A stretch of 64,000 nucleotides of DNA from positions 2,863,001-2,927,000 of the forward strand of contig NZ_CP115543.1 in assembly GCF_031834615.1 (NCBI RefSeq), in the 5' to 3' direction. Below, in pieces: positions 28,215 to 39,687 of the stretch. The notes beneath the pieces are model-generated. The model did not search any database and was not told where the DNA came from. It was given only the letters and a program-made list of their open reading frames with translations. The translations under genes were made by a program, and so were the position numbers. Each line of letters begins with the position of its first letter. Position 1 is the first letter of the stretch. The DNA is from Stenotrophomonas aracearum. Lineage in GTDB: Bacteria > Pseudomonadota > Gammaproteobacteria > Xanthomonadales > Xanthomonadaceae.

Positions 28215-28880
28215 TCAGGCACATCCTTCTTTCAGTTCAACGGCGCCACTGGCGCCCCAATACATCGTAGAAATCATCCCTTCGAAGATCTCCAGGCGGA
28301 TTGCCAGATCCGACCCCGGGTCCTGCCAGGTAAGGTAGTGACCCGTTTCCGGGTCGTAGGCATGCGGCGCGCGGGTGCTGCCCGGCGGCAGGCGCTTGAG
28401 CGCCTCCGCTTCGGACATGCCCAGGCGCAGCCCGAACGGACCGGGCTGTGCAATCGCCTCGGTCGAGCCGTCGATGCTGGCCAGGTCGAAACGCTGCACG
28501 TGGTCGTCCTCGACCATCATTGCCACGCCTTCGGGCAGGCTGCCGCGTTCGTAGTACTCGCACGCACCAGCGGCCTCGCCGTCGCTCAGCCCTGCCGAGT
28601 GCCATTCGCCCTCGGCCTCGACTTCGCTGAAGCGCTGGCCTATCAGCACATCGCCGGCATGGTCGAGTGCAACCGAGACCACCGACGGCGCCGCAGCATC
28701 GTCGTCGCTGTCGGAGGCAACGTCGGACGCACTGTCAGACGGTCGCTTGGCTACCTCAGCATTTCCCGGTGGCGCCGGGGCGGTTACCTTCGGCGACGGC
28801 GTCGCCAGCACCGGCGGCTCCGGCGCGGTGCAGCCGGCCAGGCCGGCCGCGATCAGCAGCGCACTTCCCTGGCGCAGCAT
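28215..28880 (-). CDS. Predicted lipoprotein of unknown function between trpB and trpA
   Basis: A 221-residue protein starting MLRQGSALLIAAGLAGC, a lipoprotein signal with lipobox LAGC and the modified Cys at 17. Residues 20-75 are a Pro/Ala/Ser/Asp-rich linker. The C-terminal region from about 80 onward (VALDHAGDVLIGQRFSEVEA, then FGLRLGMSEAEALKRLP) looks like a compact globular domain with two related GxxFSE / GMSEAEA segments. I do not recognise the family. It lies 5 nt after trpB and 1 nt before trpA on the same strand, so it is transcribed with the tryptophan genes, although no role in tryptophan synthesis is apparent for an envelope protein. Confidence 0.85.
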   Translation of the reverse strand: MLRQGSALLIAAGLAGCTAPEPPVLATPSPKVTAPAPPGNAEVAKRPSDSASDVASDSDDDAAAPSVVSVALDHAGDVLIGQRFSEVEAEGEWHSAGLSDGEAAGACEYYERGSLPEGVAMMVEDDHVQRFDLASIDGSTEAIAQPGPFGLRLGMSEAEALKRLPPGSTRAPHAYDPETGHYLTWQDPGSDLAIRLEIFEGMISTMYWGASGAVELKEGCA

Positions 28881-28885
28881 CGGAT

Positions 28886-30112
<1,227 letters not shown>

Positions 30113-30166
30113 GACGCGACAGCCGATGGAGACAGGCTGACAATCTAACGCACCTGTCCCGACCGG

Positions 30167-30178
30167 AATATCGATATT
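30167..30178. promoter_or_regulatory. Palindrome in the trpI-trpB intergenic region, candidate TrpI site
   Basis: The perfect 12-bp palindrome AATATCGATATT lies 30 nt before the trpI start and 55 nt before trpB. LysR-type regulators bind dyad sequences in such divergent gaps, and TrpI of Pseudomonas activates trpBA from such a site with indoleglycerol phosphate as inducer. The assignment is by position only. Confidence 0.45.
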
Positions 30179-30207
30179 ATCTGCATCGACCCGTCAGGAA
30201 AACTCAC

Positions 30208-31095
30208 ATGAGCCAGACGCCCCTGCCCCCGCTCAATGCCCTGCGCAGCTTCGAGGCTACCGCCCGGCTGGGCGGCGTGGGTCGGGCCGCCGAAGCCCTG
30301 CATGTCACCCACGGGGCGATCAGCCGCCAGTTGCGGCTGCTTGAGGAGCATCTGGGCGTGACGCTGTTCGAGCGTGAGGGACGCGGCGTGCGGCTGACCG
30401 CCGCCGGTACCGCGCTGCAGGCCGCGTGCGACGGCGCCTTCACCCAGATTCGCGATGCGGTAGACCGCCTGCAGCGCCGGCAGCGCCCCGACGCGCTCGT
30501 GCTGGGCTGCAGTGGCAGCATCCTGGCGCGCTGGATGATTCCGCGCCTGCCAACCCTGCAGGCCGAGCTGCCGCAACTGGCGCTGCACTGGTCGGCGCAG
30601 GACGGCAGCTTCACCGAGCAGCAGCAGGCGCTGGACGCGGTACTGCTGCTGGCGCAGCCGCCGTGGCCGCGTGGCTGGCAGGTTCGCGAACTGGCCCCGG
30701 AACGGGTGGGCGTGGTGGTCAGCCCGCAGCATACGGCGGCCGCACGGCTACGCCATCAGCCGCCGCATGCCCTGCTGGGCGAACCGCTTCTGCACACCAC
30801 CTCGCGTCCGCAGGCCTGGCCGGAGTGGGCGCTGTCGCATGGCCTGGACCCGGCGCAGCTGCAGCTGGGCACCGGGTTCGAGCACCTGTACTTCCTGCTG
30901 GAAGCGGCGGTGGCCGGGCTGGGCGTTGCGATCGCGCCGGAACCGCTGGTGGCCGATGAGCTGGCGGCCGGGCGGCTGTTGGCGCCATGGGGGTTCGGCG
31001 CGACCGGCGGATTCTGGGTGCTGGCAACACGGGCGGGCGCGCAGGATGCGCGGGTCGAGGCGCTCAGCGATTGGCTGGCAGAACAGCTTCGGTAG
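30208..31095 (+). CDS. trpI: LysR-family activator of tryptophan synthase genes (TrpI)
   Basis: A 295-residue LysR-type regulator. The helix-turn-helix is at about 9-65 (LNALRSFEATARLGGVGRAA, then VTHGAISRQLRLLEEHLGV), followed by the inducer-binding domain. Stretches such as LLHTTSRPQAWPEWA, GFEHLYFLLEAAVAGLGVAIAP and AAGRLLAPWGF agree with Pseudomonas TrpI, and the gene is divergent from trpB as there. The expected inducer is indoleglycerol phosphate. The ATG has AGGA eight bases upstream. Its TAG stop codon lies inside the GTAG head of a REP-like inverted repeat. Confidence 0.85.
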   Translation: MSQTPLPPLNALRSFEATARLGGVGRAAEALHVTHGAISRQLRLLEEHLGVTLFEREGRGVRLTAAGTALQAACDGAFTQIRDAVDRLQRRQRPDALVLGCSGSILARWMIPRLPTLQAELPQLALHWSAQDGSFTEQQQALDAVLLLAQPPWPRGWQVRELAPERVGVVVSPQHTAAARLRHQPPHALLGEPLLHTTSRPQAWPEWALSHGLDPAQLQLGTGFEHLYFLLEAAVAGLGVAIAPEPLVADELAAGRLLAPWGFGATGGFWVLATRAGAQDARVEALSDWLAEQLR

Positions 31096-31235
31096 GGTCG
31101 CACCCCAGTCGACCGCCGGTAACGGTGATCGGTGCATTGGGGCATGGACCCTGCCGGGGAACGCGCCTCGCTCCACGGTCATGCCTCCCCGGGTGTTGAA
31201 CGGTTCATGGCGGTCGATTGGGATGCGACCCTACC
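31091..31235. repeat. 145-nt imperfect inverted repeat with GTAG ends (REP pair)
   Basis: The outer 27 nt at each end (31091-31117 and 31209-31235) are inverted copies matching at 25 of 27 positions. Each arm starts with GGTAGGGTCGCA and contains its own small hairpin GGTCG...CGACC. Further complementarity continues inward around GGCATG. GTAG heads at both outer ends make it look like a dimer of SMAG-type REP units. It fills the gap between the convergent genes trpI and trpF. Confidence 0.75.
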
Positions 31236-31274
31236 GGGATCACCCCGTCGAGTCGGTGGATCAGCGATCGGAGC

Positions 31275-31931
31275 TCAATCCGCCTCGTGGCAATCCGCGC
31301 GGCGGACTTCTTCCACGAACTTGCGCATCTTGTAGCCGTCCTTGATTCCCGGCTCGGATTCGATGCCGCTGGAGACATCCACGCCCCACGGCAGGGTGGC
31401 GACGATGGCGTCGAAGACGTTGTCCGGGGTGATTCCGCCGGCCAGCAGGAACGGACGGTGCAGGCCGGTCGGCAGGCGGGTCCAGTCGAAGGCCACGCCG
31501 GTGCCGCCGCCGCCGCCTGGGGCGTGGCTGTCGAACAGGAAGCCTGCCGCACTGGGGTAACGCAGCTGCAGCTGGCGCGCGTTGACCTCTTCACGGCCGC
31601 CCATGGCCACCGCCTTCAGGTACGGCATGTTGAAGCTGCGGCAGAACGATTCGTCCTCGTCGCCATGGAACTGCAGCAGGGTCGGGCGCACCGTGCGCAG
31701 TACCTCGCGCACCTCTTCCTTGCTGTTGTCGCGGAACAGCGCGACCACGTCGACCATCGGCGCGATCGCCTGGCGCATCGCGCGCGCCTCGGCCGGGGCG
31801 ACCCGGCGCCGACTTTCGCGGGCGAAGATGAAGCCCACCGCGTCCACGCCCAGTTCGCCGGCCAGGCGCACGTCGCCGGCGCGGGTCATGCCGCAGAACT
31901 TGATGCGGGTGCGGTAGAAGGAGCGGCTCAT
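31275..31931 (-). CDS. trpF: Phosphoribosylanthranilate isomerase
   Basis: Catalyses the Amadori rearrangement of phosphoribosylanthranilate in tryptophan synthesis. The 218-residue barrel has the catalytic Cys 13 (IKFCGMTR) and the Asp in [12 protein letters not shown]. The start [12 protein letters not shown] overlaps the truA stop (ATGA). The order truA-trpF is widespread in gammaproteobacteria. Confidence 0.97.
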   Translation of the reverse strand: MSRSFYRTRIKFCGMTRAGDVRLAGELGVDAVGFIFARESRRRVAPAEARAMRQAIAPMVDVVALFRDNSKEEVREVLRTVRPTLLQFHGDEDESFCRSFNMPYLKAVAMGGREEVNARQLQLRYPSAAGFLFDSHAPGGGGGTGVAFDWTRLPTGLHRPFLLAGGITPDNVFDAIVATLPWGVDVSSGIESEPGIKDGYKMRKFVEEVRRADCHEAD

Positions 31932-32701
31932 AGGGTGACCTCGGCAGGAAGGTGCCAGTTGTCGGGATACAACGGGCCAACGAATACCAATCCCTGCGGC
32001 GGTGCGGTGGGCCCTGCCACGGTGCGGTCCTGGCCAGCCAGCAGTTCGGCCATCCACGACACCGGCTTTTCCCCACTGCCGATCAGGATCAATGAACCGA
32101 CGATATTGCGCACCATGTGATGAAGGAATGCATTGGCCTGAACGCAGACCTCGATGATCTCGCCCTGGCGGGTCACGCTGATCGCCTGCAGCTCGCGGCG
32201 GGCATGCAGGGCCTCGCACTGGACGCTGCGGAATGCGCTGAAGTCGTTTTCGCCCAGCAGGGCCTGCCCGGCGGCGTGCATCAACGCCGCGTCCAGCGGG
32301 CGGCGCTCCCAGCTCAGGCTCTGCCGGTACAGCGCCGGGCGGATCGCCCGGTTGAGCAGGCGGTAGCGGTAACGCCGTGCACGCGCGGAAAACCGCGCAT
32401 GGAAATCGTCGGCCACCGGCACGCACCAGCGCACGGCGATCGAGCGTGGCGCCCGGGTGGTGGTACCCAGGGTCCAGCTGCGCGGGTCGCGGACCACGTC
32501 GGTGTCGAAGTGGACCACCTGGCATTCGCCGTGCACGCCGGCGTCGGTGCGGCCGGCGCAGACCACCTGGATCGGCGCATTGGCAATCGACGACAGCGCG
32601 TCCTGCAGGCTGGCCTGCACGCTGGGACAGCCGCTTTCACCCAGCTGCTGCCAGCCCTTGTACTCGCTGCCGTCGTATTCAACCCCTAGTGCGTAACGCA
32701 T
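31928..32701 (-). CDS. truA: tRNA pseudouridine(38-40) synthase
   Basis: Makes pseudouridine at positions 38-40 of the tRNA anticodon stem. It has 257 residues, with the catalytic Asp 53 in GRTDAGVHG and the conserved [10 protein letters not shown] and [11 protein letters not shown] segments. The start [12 protein letters not shown] fits the family and lies 2 nt after the fimV stop. Confidence 0.97.
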   Translation of the reverse strand: MRYALGVEYDGSEYKGWQQLGESGCPSVQASLQDALSSIANAPIQVVCAGRTDAGVHGECQVVHFDTDVVRDPRSWTLGTTTRAPRSIAVRWCVPVADDFHARFSARARRYRYRLLNRAIRPALYRQSLSWERRPLDAALMHAAGQALLGENDFSAFRSVQCEALHARRELQAISVTRQGEIIEVCVQANAFLHHMVRNIVGSLILIGSGEKPVSWMAELLAGQDRTVAGPTAPPQGLVFVGPLYPDNWHLPAEVTL

Positions 32702-32703
32702 GC

Positions 32704-34626
32704 TCAGCCGAGCCGGGCCAGCAGTTCACGGGCCTGTTGCTGGCTGTGGAAGTCGCCTGCCTGGGCGACTTCCAGCAGCAGGGTGCGCGCGGTGTCGGCA
32801 TCGCCCAGGTCGAGGTAGGCGATGGCCAGTTCGAGGCGGTCGTGGCCCGGGGCGCCCAGCGGTGCGACCATCGGCTCCGCGGCGGGCGGCAGCGCATCGG
32901 CCTCGGCCTCGGCAGCCTGCGGGGGATTCCATTCCGGAATCTCGAACACGCCACGGAAGGACGGCTTCGCTGCCGCTTCGCGCGCGTAGGCCGGCACCCA
33001 ATCGTCGGCCGGTGACATCTCGCCAGGCGATGCGGGTGCTTCCACTGTTTCCTGCGCCAACTGGACCGGTTCCGGCTGCGGCTCAAGAACGAATGCCGGT
33101 TCACGACGCCCGTAATCCTGGTCACGGCTGTCCTCGGCGGCCAGCACATAATCCGGCGCATCGCGCAGGTCGGGTTCGTCGGCCTCGACCTCGCGCTGCG
33201 CGGCCAGTTCGTCCACGTAGTCGGCTGCCGGGACCGCAGCCGCCAGGCTGGCGGCATCCAGGCCGTCGCGGCGCAGCGGCGGAAGCGGCGAGGGCTTGCG
33301 GCGGCGCGAGAGTGCCCAGCCGGCCACCGCCAGGAGCAGCACCGGCAGGCCGAGCCAGGCCCAGCCGCCACTACCGCCTTCGCGCGCGGCCGGGGTTTCG
33401 GCCAGGCGCTGCTGCGCGGCGGCCAGGTCGGTGTCCTTCATCGCGATCAGCGAGGCCTGCTGCTGTTTGAGCTTTTCCAGTTCGGCCACGCGGTTGCGCA
33501 GCTCCTGGATCTCGGCATCGCGGGTGGCCACGTCTTCCTTGGCCTGGCGCAGTTGTTCGTTGCCCAGCATGTCACCCTCACTGCCGGCGGCGGTGCCGGT
33601 GGTTGTACCTGCGTTGTTGTCGGTGGCGGCGACCGCCGGGGCGATCTCCAGGCGTCCGCCTGCGGCCGGAGCGCCGGTACCCGAGGCCGGGGCGGCCGTG
33701 GCCGGCGGTGCAGCGGCCACACCGCTGCTGGCCGGTTGCGGAATGGACGAGCGCGCCTGGCGCCACTGCGCGGCGTGCTCGCGCACCATCGCCGCGGCCT
33801 GGGCGGCATCGATCTGGGCGTCGGCGCCCGGGTTGCGCAGCACCGCCCCCTGCTTGAGCAGGTTGAGGTTGCCGCGGATGAAGGCTTCGGGATTGGCGCG
33901 CAGCAGCGCGATCATCGCCTGGTCGCGGCTGATGCCCTGCTCGCGGGCGACGCTGCCGGCAATCTGCGACAGGGTCTGGCCGCGCTGCACGGTGATGCTG
34001 CCGTCGGCGGATACGGTGGCGGCCGCCGATGCGGCGGCCTGGCGCGGCGGTGCAGCCGGGCGTGCGGGTGCGGGGGCAGCACGCGGCGCCGGGGCTTCGG
34101 CGGCGACCGCCGGGACCGGCGCCTGCATGGCCTCGGCTTCACGGGCGATGGCATTGGACATGGCACCGGCCGGCGCCACGATCTCCGGTTCGGCCACGGC
34201 CAGCGCGCTGTCGGGTGCATCGACCAGCGCCGAATACTCGCGGACCAGGCGGCCCTGGCCCCAATCGGCTTCGATCAGGAAGTTCAGCGACGGCGTGGTC
34301 ACCGGCGCCTGCGAGCTGACCCGCACCACGGCGCGACCGTTGGCATCGCGGGAGAGTTCGAACTGCAGTTCGCTGACCAGTCCGGTCGGACGGTCCAGCC
34401 CGACCCGGGCGAAGGTCACCGGCGAAGCCAGCGCCACGCGCAGGTTTTCCAGTTCGGAGGGGTCGGCGGAAATGACCGGGATTTCAGCCAGCAGCGGCTG
34501 GCCAGGCTTGGACAGGACCCGGATGTCGCCCAGCCCGAGGGCCATGGCCGAGCTGCTGGCCAGGGCCAGCAGCAGGGTCGATACCACCTTGAGCGGGCGC
34601 GTTGCGCCCGAAGCTCGTTTCTTCAT
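32704..34626 (-). CDS. fimV: FimV-like pilus assembly/polar organiser protein
   Basis: An inner-membrane protein of 640 residues. It has a signal peptide (1-29, AMA/L), the FimV N-terminal domain ([20 protein letters not shown]), an Ala/Pro-rich linker, a LysM domain near 215-272 ([13 protein letters not shown]), a coiled-coil segment ([20 protein letters not shown]), one transmembrane helix near 425-445 and a cytoplasmic acidic region ending in the conserved FimV C-terminal motif ([21 protein letters not shown]). In Pseudomonas FimV supports type IV pili and twitching. It is shorter than the Pseudomonas protein. Placement between asd and truA matches that genus. Confidence 0.92.
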   Translation of the reverse strand: MKKRASGATRPLKVVSTLLLALASSSAMALGLGDIRVLSKPGQPLLAEIPVISADPSELENLRVALASPVTFARVGLDRPTGLVSELQFELSRDANGRAVVRVSSQAPVTTPSLNFLIEADWGQGRLVREYSALVDAPDSALAVAEPEIVAPAGAMSNAIAREAEAMQAPVPAVAAEAPAPRAAPAPARPAAPPRQAAASAAATVSADGSITVQRGQTLSQIAGSVAREQGISRDQAMIALLRANPEAFIRGNLNLLKQGAVLRNPGADAQIDAAQAAAMVREHAAQWRQARSSIPQPASSGVAAAPPATAAPASGTGAPAAGGRLEIAPAVAATDNNAGTTTGTAAGSEGDMLGNEQLRQAKEDVATRDAEIQELRNRVAELEKLKQQQASLIAMKDTDLAAAQQRLAETPAAREGGSGGWAWLGLPVLLLAVAGWALSRRRKPSPLPPLRRDGLDAASLAAAVPAADYVDELAAQREVEADEPDLRDAPDYVLAAEDSRDQDYGRREPAFVLEPQPEPVQLAQETVEAPASPGEMSPADDWVPAYAREAAAKPSFRGVFEIPEWNPPQAAEAEADALPPAAEPMVAPLGAPGHDRLELAIAYLDLGDADTARTLLLEVAQAGDFHSQQQARELLARLG

Positions 34627-34679
34627 GGCGGCAATATAGCGATTCCCGGCGATTCCAGCCACGCGGGAATGCGCGTGGA

Positions 34680-35705
34680 TCACCCTTCGGCAGCCACCAG
34701 CTCCGCCAGCTGTACCGCGTTCAACGCTGCACCCTTGCGGATGTTGTCCGACACGATCCACAGGTTCAGGCCACGCGGGTGCGACAGATCCTCACGGATG
34801 CGGCCGACATACACCGCGTCGGTGCCCGAGGCATGCGTCACCGGGGTCGGGTAACCGCCGGCTTCATGCTTGTCCACCACTTCCACGCCGGGCGAACGCG
34901 ACAGCAGTTCACGCGCCGCGTCCGGGGTCACCTTGTCGCGGGTTTCGATGCTGACCGCTTCGGAGTGGCCATAGAACACCGGCACGCGCACCGCAGTGGG
35001 GTTCACCAGGATGCTGTCGTCGCCGAGGATCTTGCGGGTCTCCCAGACCAGCTTCATTTCTTCCTTGGTGAAGCCGTTGTCCTGGAAGTCGTCGATGTGC
35101 GGGATCAGGTTGAAGGCGATCTGCACCGGGAAGCGCTGCGGGTCGATGTCCTGGAAGCTGAGCAGCTGGCCGGTCTGCTTGCCCAGTTCCTCCAGCGCCG
35201 AACGACCGCCGCCGGAGACCGACTGGTAGGTGGCCACGTTGATGCGCTGGATGCCGTACTGGCGGTGCAGCGGTGCCAGCGCGACCAGCATCTGCATGGT
35301 CGAGCAGTTCGGGTTGGCAACGATCCCGCGCGGACGGTTCTTCAGCGCCTCGGGGTTCACTTCGGACACCACCAGCGGCACGTCTTCGTCGTAGCGGAAC
35401 GCCGAGGAGTTGTCGATCACCACCGCGCCAGCGGCGGCGAACTTCGGGCCGAATTCCTTGGACACACTCCCGCCGGCGGAGAACAGCGCGATGTCCACGC
35501 CGCTCGGATCGAACGTGGCCAGGTCCTGGACCTTGATCTTCTGGCCTTCGAATTCGATTTCGCCACCGGCCGAACGCGACGAGGCGAGCAGGCTCAGGGT
35601 GGCGATCGGGAAGTTGCGCTCGGCCAGGATGGACAGCATGGTTTCGCCAACGGCGCCGGTGGCACCGACGACAGCGACGTGGAAGCGACGATCAGGGTTG
35701 TTCAT
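34680..35705 (-). CDS. asd: Aspartate-semialdehyde dehydrogenase
   Basis: Reduces aspartyl phosphate in the lysine, diaminopimelate, methionine and threonine pathways. The 341-residue product has the NADP loop VVGATGAVGE (about 12-21), the catalytic Cys 134 (NPNCSTMQM) and the conserved His in the segment after GHSEAVS. The start MNNPDRRFHVAVVG was chosen over an ATG at 35774, which would add 23 residues not seen in the family. Confidence 0.97.
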   Translation of the reverse strand: MNNPDRRFHVAVVGATGAVGETMLSILAERNFPIATLSLLASSRSAGGEIEFEGQKIKVQDLATFDPSGVDIALFSAGGSVSKEFGPKFAAAGAVVIDNSSAFRYDEDVPLVVSEVNPEALKNRPRGIVANPNCSTMQMLVALAPLHRQYGIQRINVATYQSVSGGGRSALEELGKQTGQLLSFQDIDPQRFPVQIAFNLIPHIDDFQDNGFTKEEMKLVWETRKILGDDSILVNPTAVRVPVFYGHSEAVSIETRDKVTPDAARELLSRSPGVEVVDKHEAGGYPTPVTHASGTDAVYVGRIREDLSHPRGLNLWIVSDNIRKGAALNAVQLAELVAAEG

Positions 35706-35811
35706 GGGGTTTCGCTCGGTGATCGAATCAAGTATCAGGCAGGGCTGCAATGCGTCATGGTTGCCGCACTGCAATGTCGCGTGGGGACGCGTTCTTCAGA
35801 AGGGTGACGTC

Positions 35812-35834
35812 AGGGAACCGGGGCGCGGTTCCCT
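35812..35834 (-). terminator. Hairpin at the end of the 2-hydroxyacid dehydrogenase gene
   Basis: AGGGAACC/GGTTCCCT forms an 8-bp stem overlapping the stop codon at 35833. There is no T run after it, so termination here is uncertain; it may separate the prmB-aroC group from asd. Confidence 0.4.
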
Positions 35835-36885
35835 ATCGTTTTGCGTCGATTTTTTTGCCGCCCACGGTGGCACCGCCGGCTTTCACGGCAGCGACGGCGT
35901 CGGCGTTGAGCGCGCTCGGCGGGCGGCCGGCATGCGGCCCCTGGCCCAGCGCGGCGGTCAGGTTGTCCACTGCCAGCTGCACCATCGCCCGGCGCGTGGC
36001 CTGGCTGGCACTGCCGATATGCGGGGTCAGCACGATGTTGCGCAGCGCCAGCAGTTCCGGGCGCACGGTGGGTTCGCCTTCGAACACGTCCAGCCCCGCC
36101 GCAGCCAGGCGGCCGTGCGCCAGCGCGTCGGCCAGGGCCAGTTCGTCGACGATGCCGCCACGGGCGATGTTCACCAGGGTGGCGGTGGGCTTCATCTTCG
36201 CCAGCGCGGCCGCGTCGATGATGTGGTGCGAAGACGCGCTGTACGGCAGCACGAGCACGAGGTGGTCGGCCTGCGCGAGCAGCGTGTCCAGGTCCACGTA
36301 CTGCGCGCCCACCTCCGCTTCGGTGGCCTCGGGCAGGCGCGAACGGTTGTGGTACAGCACGCGCATGCCGAAGCCCAGCGCGCCGCGGCGGGCAATGCCC
36401 TGCCCGATCCGGCCCATGCCGAGGATGCCCAGCGTGCTGCCGTGGATGTCCGCGCCGAGCATGGTCTGGAACGACCATTGCCCCCACTGGCCCTCGCGCA
36501 GCCAGCGCTCGGATTCGGTGATGCGACGCGCGGTCGCCATCAGCAGCGCGAAGCCGAGGTCGGCGGTGGTTTCGGTGAGGACGTCGGGCGTGTTGCTGGC
36601 CAGGATGCCGGCCGCGCTGAGCGCGTCCAGGTCCAGGTTGTTGTAGCCCACCCCCACGTTCGCGATGGCGCGCAGCTGCGGCGCCTGCGCCACTTCCGCC
36701 GCACCCACGCGCTCATTGAGGGTGATCAGTGCGCCGTCGACCCCGGCCAGCTGCGCGGCCAGGGATTCCGGGGTGTAGCGGGTCACGGCGTCGGTCGTGG
36801 TGAGATCGAAATGCTGCCCGAGCTGTTCGATGACGTCATCGAACAGCGGCTGGCTCACCCAGACCTTCGGCCGCGTTTCAGCCAT
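35833..36885 (-). CDS. D-2-hydroxyacid dehydrogenase (glyoxylate/hydroxypyruvate reductase-like)
   Basis: An NAD(P)-dependent 2-hydroxyacid dehydrogenase of 350 residues. It has the Rossmann loop GMGRIGQG, the catalytic Arg in [10 protein letters not shown], the Glu in the GLDVFEGEP region and the His in TPHIGSAS. It resembles the GhrB branch that reduces glyoxylate and hydroxypyruvate, but substrate preference cannot be read from sequence alone. The C-terminus carries about 25 extra residues rich in Ala and Gly. Its start overlaps the end of aroC by 8 bp. Confidence 0.9.
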   Translation of the reverse strand: MAETRPKVWVSQPLFDDVIEQLGQHFDLTTTDAVTRYTPESLAAQLAGVDGALITLNERVGAAEVAQAPQLRAIANVGVGYNNLDLDALSAAGILASNTPDVLTETTADLGFALLMATARRITESERWLREGQWGQWSFQTMLGADIHGSTLGILGMGRIGQGIARRGALGFGMRVLYHNRSRLPEATEAEVGAQYVDLDTLLAQADHLVLVLPYSASSHHIIDAAALAKMKPTATLVNIARGGIVDELALADALAHGRLAAAGLDVFEGEPTVRPELLALRNIVLTPHIGSASQATRRAMVQLAVDNLTAALGQGPHAGRPPSALNADAVAAVKAGGATVGGKKIDAKR

Positions 36886-37981
36886 CGATGGACCCCGGAA
36901 TGCGCGGGGTGATTTCGCCCACGTCGCCGCACTGGGCGCGGTGGCGCAGCGCCTGGTCCATCAGCACCAGCGCCATCATCGCCTCGGCAATGGGGGTGGC
37001 ACGGATGCCCACGCAGGGATCGTGGCGACCGGTGGTGATGACCTCCACGGCCGCGCCGCTGGCGTCCACCGTCGCGCCGGGCAGGCGCAGGCTGGAGGTC
37101 GGCTTGAGCACGATCGAGGCGGTGACCTGCTGGCCGGTGGAAATGCCGCCGAGGATGCCGCCGGCATGGTTGCTGGCGAAGCCTTCCGGCGTGATCAGGT
37201 CGCGGTGTTCGGTGCCCTTCTGCGCGGCGCTGGCGAAGCCGTCGCCGATCTCCACGCCCTTGACCGCATTGATGCTCATCAACGCCGCGGCCAGTTCGCC
37301 GTCGAGCTTGCCGTAGATCGGCTCGCCCCACCCCGGCGGCACGCCGTCGGCGACCACGTTGACCCGCGCGCCGACCGAGTCGCCGGACTTGCGCAGCGCG
37401 TCCATGTAGGTTTCCAGCGCAGGCACCTGCTCGGCCACCGGCCAGAAGAACGGGTTGTCTTCCACCGCCGACCAGTCGTGCCCGGTCGGGGTGATCTCGC
37501 CCAGCTGCGAGAGGTAGCCGCGCACGGTCACCCCGTAGCGCTGCAGCAGCCACTTCTTGGCGATCACGCCGGCGGCCACGCGCATGGTCGTTTCACGCGC
37601 GGACGAGCGGCCGCCACCGCGCGGGTCGCGGATGCCGTACTTCTGCCAGTAGCTGTAGTCGGCATGGCCCGGGCGGAACTGCTGGGCGATGTTGCTGTAG
37701 TCCTTGCTGCGCTGGTCGGTGTTGCGGATCAGCAGCGCGATGGGGGTACCGGTGGTGCGGCCTTCGTACACTCCCGAGAGGATCTCGACCTCGTCGGCCT
37801 CGCGGCGCGCCGAGGTGTGCCGGCTCTTGCCGGTGGCGCGACGCTGCAGGTCGTGGGCGAACTCGTCGGCACCGATCTCCAGCCCCGGCGGGCAGCCGTC
37901 GATCACGCAGCCGATCGCCGGACCGTGCGATTCGCCGAAGGTGGTGACCGAAAGCAGCTTGCCGAAGGTGTTGGAACTCAC
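36878..37981 (-). CDS. aroC: Chorismate synthase
   Basis: Last step of the shikimate pathway: conversion of EPSP to chorismate with reduced FMN. The 367-residue product has the signatures [14 protein letters not shown] (near residue 16), [14 protein letters not shown] and [16 protein letters not shown], and [12 protein letters not shown] near the C-terminus. The GTG at 37981 ([15 protein letters not shown] follows) overlaps the prmB stop as GTGA, indicating coupled translation. Chorismate feeds the tryptophan genes in this window. Confidence 0.97.
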   Translation of the reverse strand: MSSNTFGKLLSVTTFGESHGPAIGCVIDGCPPGLEIGADEFAHDLQRRATGKSRHTSARREADEVEILSGVYEGRTTGTPIALLIRNTDQRSKDYSNIAQQFRPGHADYSYWQKYGIRDPRGGGRSSARETTMRVAAGVIAKKWLLQRYGVTVRGYLSQLGEITPTGHDWSAVEDNPFFWPVAEQVPALETYMDALRKSGDSVGARVNVVADGVPPGWGEPIYGKLDGELAAALMSINAVKGVEIGDGFASAAQKGTEHRDLITPEGFASNHAGGILGGISTGQQVTASIVLKPTSSLRLPGATVDASGAAVEVITTGRHDPCVGIRATPIAEAMMALVLMDQALRHRAQCGDVGEITPRIPGSIDG

Positions 37982-38907
37982 GGCCGTTGTGCCGCCAGTT
38001 CGGTGATGCGGGCACTGTGCGCGATCAGCTCGCGGCATTCGACCGCGAAGATGCCCATCTGGCCGACCTTGAACTCGACCCAGGCGAAATCCACCTCCGG
38101 CAGCAGCTTGATCAGGTGCTGTTCGGACTCGCCTACTTCGCAGATCAGCAGGCCGTCTTCGCTCAGGTGCAGCGGGGCGTCGCGCAGGATCTTCAGGACC
38201 AGGTCCAGGCCGTCGTCGCCGGCACGCAGGCCCATTTCGGGCTCATACGAGTACTCCTGCGGCAGCGCGTCGGTTTCGTCGTTGGTGACGTACGGCGGGT
38301 TGGTCACGATCAGGTCGTAGTGACGACCGGTCAGGCCGTTGAACAGGTCGGACTTGAGCAGGGTCACGTTGTGCGCCTGCAGGCGTTCCTTGTTCTCTTC
38401 GGCCAGGCTCAGCGCCTCGTCGCTCAGGTCCACGCCGTCCACTTCCCAGTTCGGGTAGTAGTGGCCCATGGCGATGGCGATGCAGCCCGAGCCGGTGCAC
38501 AGGTCCAGCGCGCGGGTGACGTCACGGCCAGCCAGCCACGGTTCGAAGCCGGATTCGATCAACTCGGCAATCGGCGAACGCGGCACCAGGGCGCGCGTGT
38601 CGCTCTTGAAGCTCAGGCCGGCGAACCACGCCTCACCGGTCAGGTAGGCGGCCGGAATGCGCTCGTCGATGCGGCGCTGGAACAGGTCCAGCACCTGCAG
38701 CTTCTCTTCACGCAGCACGCGGGCCTGGCCATAGGCCGGGCCGAGGTCGTGCGGCAGGTGCAGGGCGTGCAGGACCAGCTGGGTGGCTTCGTCCAGGGCG
38801 TTGTCATAGCTGTGCCCGAAGGTCAGCCCGGCGGCGTTGAAACGGCTGGTGCCGTAGCGGATCAGGTCGATGATCGTATGGAGTTCGGCGGCCGTTTCGG
38901 CGGTCAT
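37978..38907 (-). CDS. prmB: 50S ribosomal protein L3 glutamine methyltransferase
   Basis: SAM-dependent methyltransferase that modifies a glutamine of ribosomal protein L3. The 309-residue product has the SAM-binding [14 protein letters not shown] (135-148) and the NPPY motif (203-206) of glutamine-N5 methyltransferases. The close relative prmC acts on release factors and is usually next to prfA, whereas prmB is commonly next to aroC, as here. The start [15 protein letters not shown] at 38907 was chosen; a long upstream extension runs antisense to the next gene. Confidence 0.94.
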   Translation of the reverse strand: MTAETAAELHTIIDLIRYGTSRFNAAGLTFGHSYDNALDEATQLVLHALHLPHDLGPAYGQARVLREEKLQVLDLFQRRIDERIPAAYLTGEAWFAGLSFKSDTRALVPRSPIAELIESGFEPWLAGRDVTRALDLCTGSGCIAIAMGHYYPNWEVDGVDLSDEALSLAEENKERLQAHNVTLLKSDLFNGLTGRHYDLIVTNPPYVTNDETDALPQEYSYEPEMGLRAGDDGLDLVLKILRDAPLHLSEDGLLICEVGESEQHLIKLLPEVDFAWVEFKVGQMGIFAVECRELIAHSARITELAAQRP

Positions 38908-39036
38908 GGCAGGGCAACAGACAAAGTGGCCCCAGATTATAGGCGCTGCGGCGCAGCACGGCATCCGTTGCAGTCGAAACGGTGCGGCCGCCGCCCCATC
39001 CCCTATCATGGTGGCCCCCTTCGGGAACGGGCTTAC

Positions 39037-39687
39037 ATGTTCAATCGCAATGTCGGCATCATCCTGCTCATCGCGCTGGCCGCCGGTCTGGGCCTGGTCG
39101 TGGCCCAGAAAGTGTTCGGGCCCGCGCCGACCGGCAACCGCCCGGCCACCGAGTCGATCACCTTCTATCCGCAGCCGCGCCCGCTGCCGGACTTCAACCT
39201 GGGCCAGTCCGACGGCACCCGGCTGATCCCCGGCGAGCTCAAGGGCCACTGGACCCTGGTGTTCCTGGGCTTCCTGGCCTGCCCCGACATCTGCCCGACC
39301 ACCCTGGCCGACCTGGCCCAGGCCCAGAAGCAGTGGGAAACCCTGCCGGACACCCTGCGCCCGCGGCTGGTGTTCGTCTCGGTCGACCCCGAGCGCGACA
39401 CCCCGGCCCGGCTGGGCGAGTACGTGCACGCCTTCCACAAGGGCACCCTGGCCGCCACCGCCGACGTGCCTTCGCTGGAGCGGTTCGCCACCTCGCTGGG
39501 CTTCGTGTTCCAGAAGGTGCCGGGCAAGGACTTCGAAACCAACCCCCAGGACTACACCCTGGAACATTCGGCCAGCCTGGCCGTGCTGGACCCGGACGGC
39601 AACCTGGCCGGCCTGATCCGCCCTCCTTTCAATGCGCAGGCGATTGCCCGCGACCTGAACCTGTTGACCGAGAAATCCGCCCCATGA
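39037..39687 (+). CDS. SCO1/SenC family copper chaperone, membrane-anchored
   Basis: A thioredoxin-fold protein that helps assemble the CuA centre of cytochrome oxidase. It has 216 residues. An N-terminal membrane anchor (about 6-24) is followed by the periplasmic domain with the copper-binding CxxxC, Cys 82 and Cys 86 (CPDIC), and His 177 (LEHSAS). The ATG at 39037 follows a TATCAT box at 39004-39009. The stop overlaps the psd start (ATGA), so the two are co-translated, although no functional link between them is known to me. Confidence 0.9.
   Translation: MFNRNVGIILLIALAAGLGLVVAQKVFGPAPTGNRPATESITFYPQPRPLPDFNLGQSDGTRLIPGELKGHWTLVFLGFLACPDICPTTLADLAQAQKQWETLPDTLRPRLVFVSVDPERDTPARLGEYVHAFHKGTLAATADVPSLERFATSLGFVFQKVPGKDFETNPQDYTLEHSASLAVLDPDGNLAGLIRPPFNAQAIARDLNLLTEKSAP

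Noticed and set aside
33296..34639. Plus-strand open frame opposite fimV
   Set aside because: Ser/Arg/Ala-rich antisense shadow of the Ala/Pro-rich fimV region.
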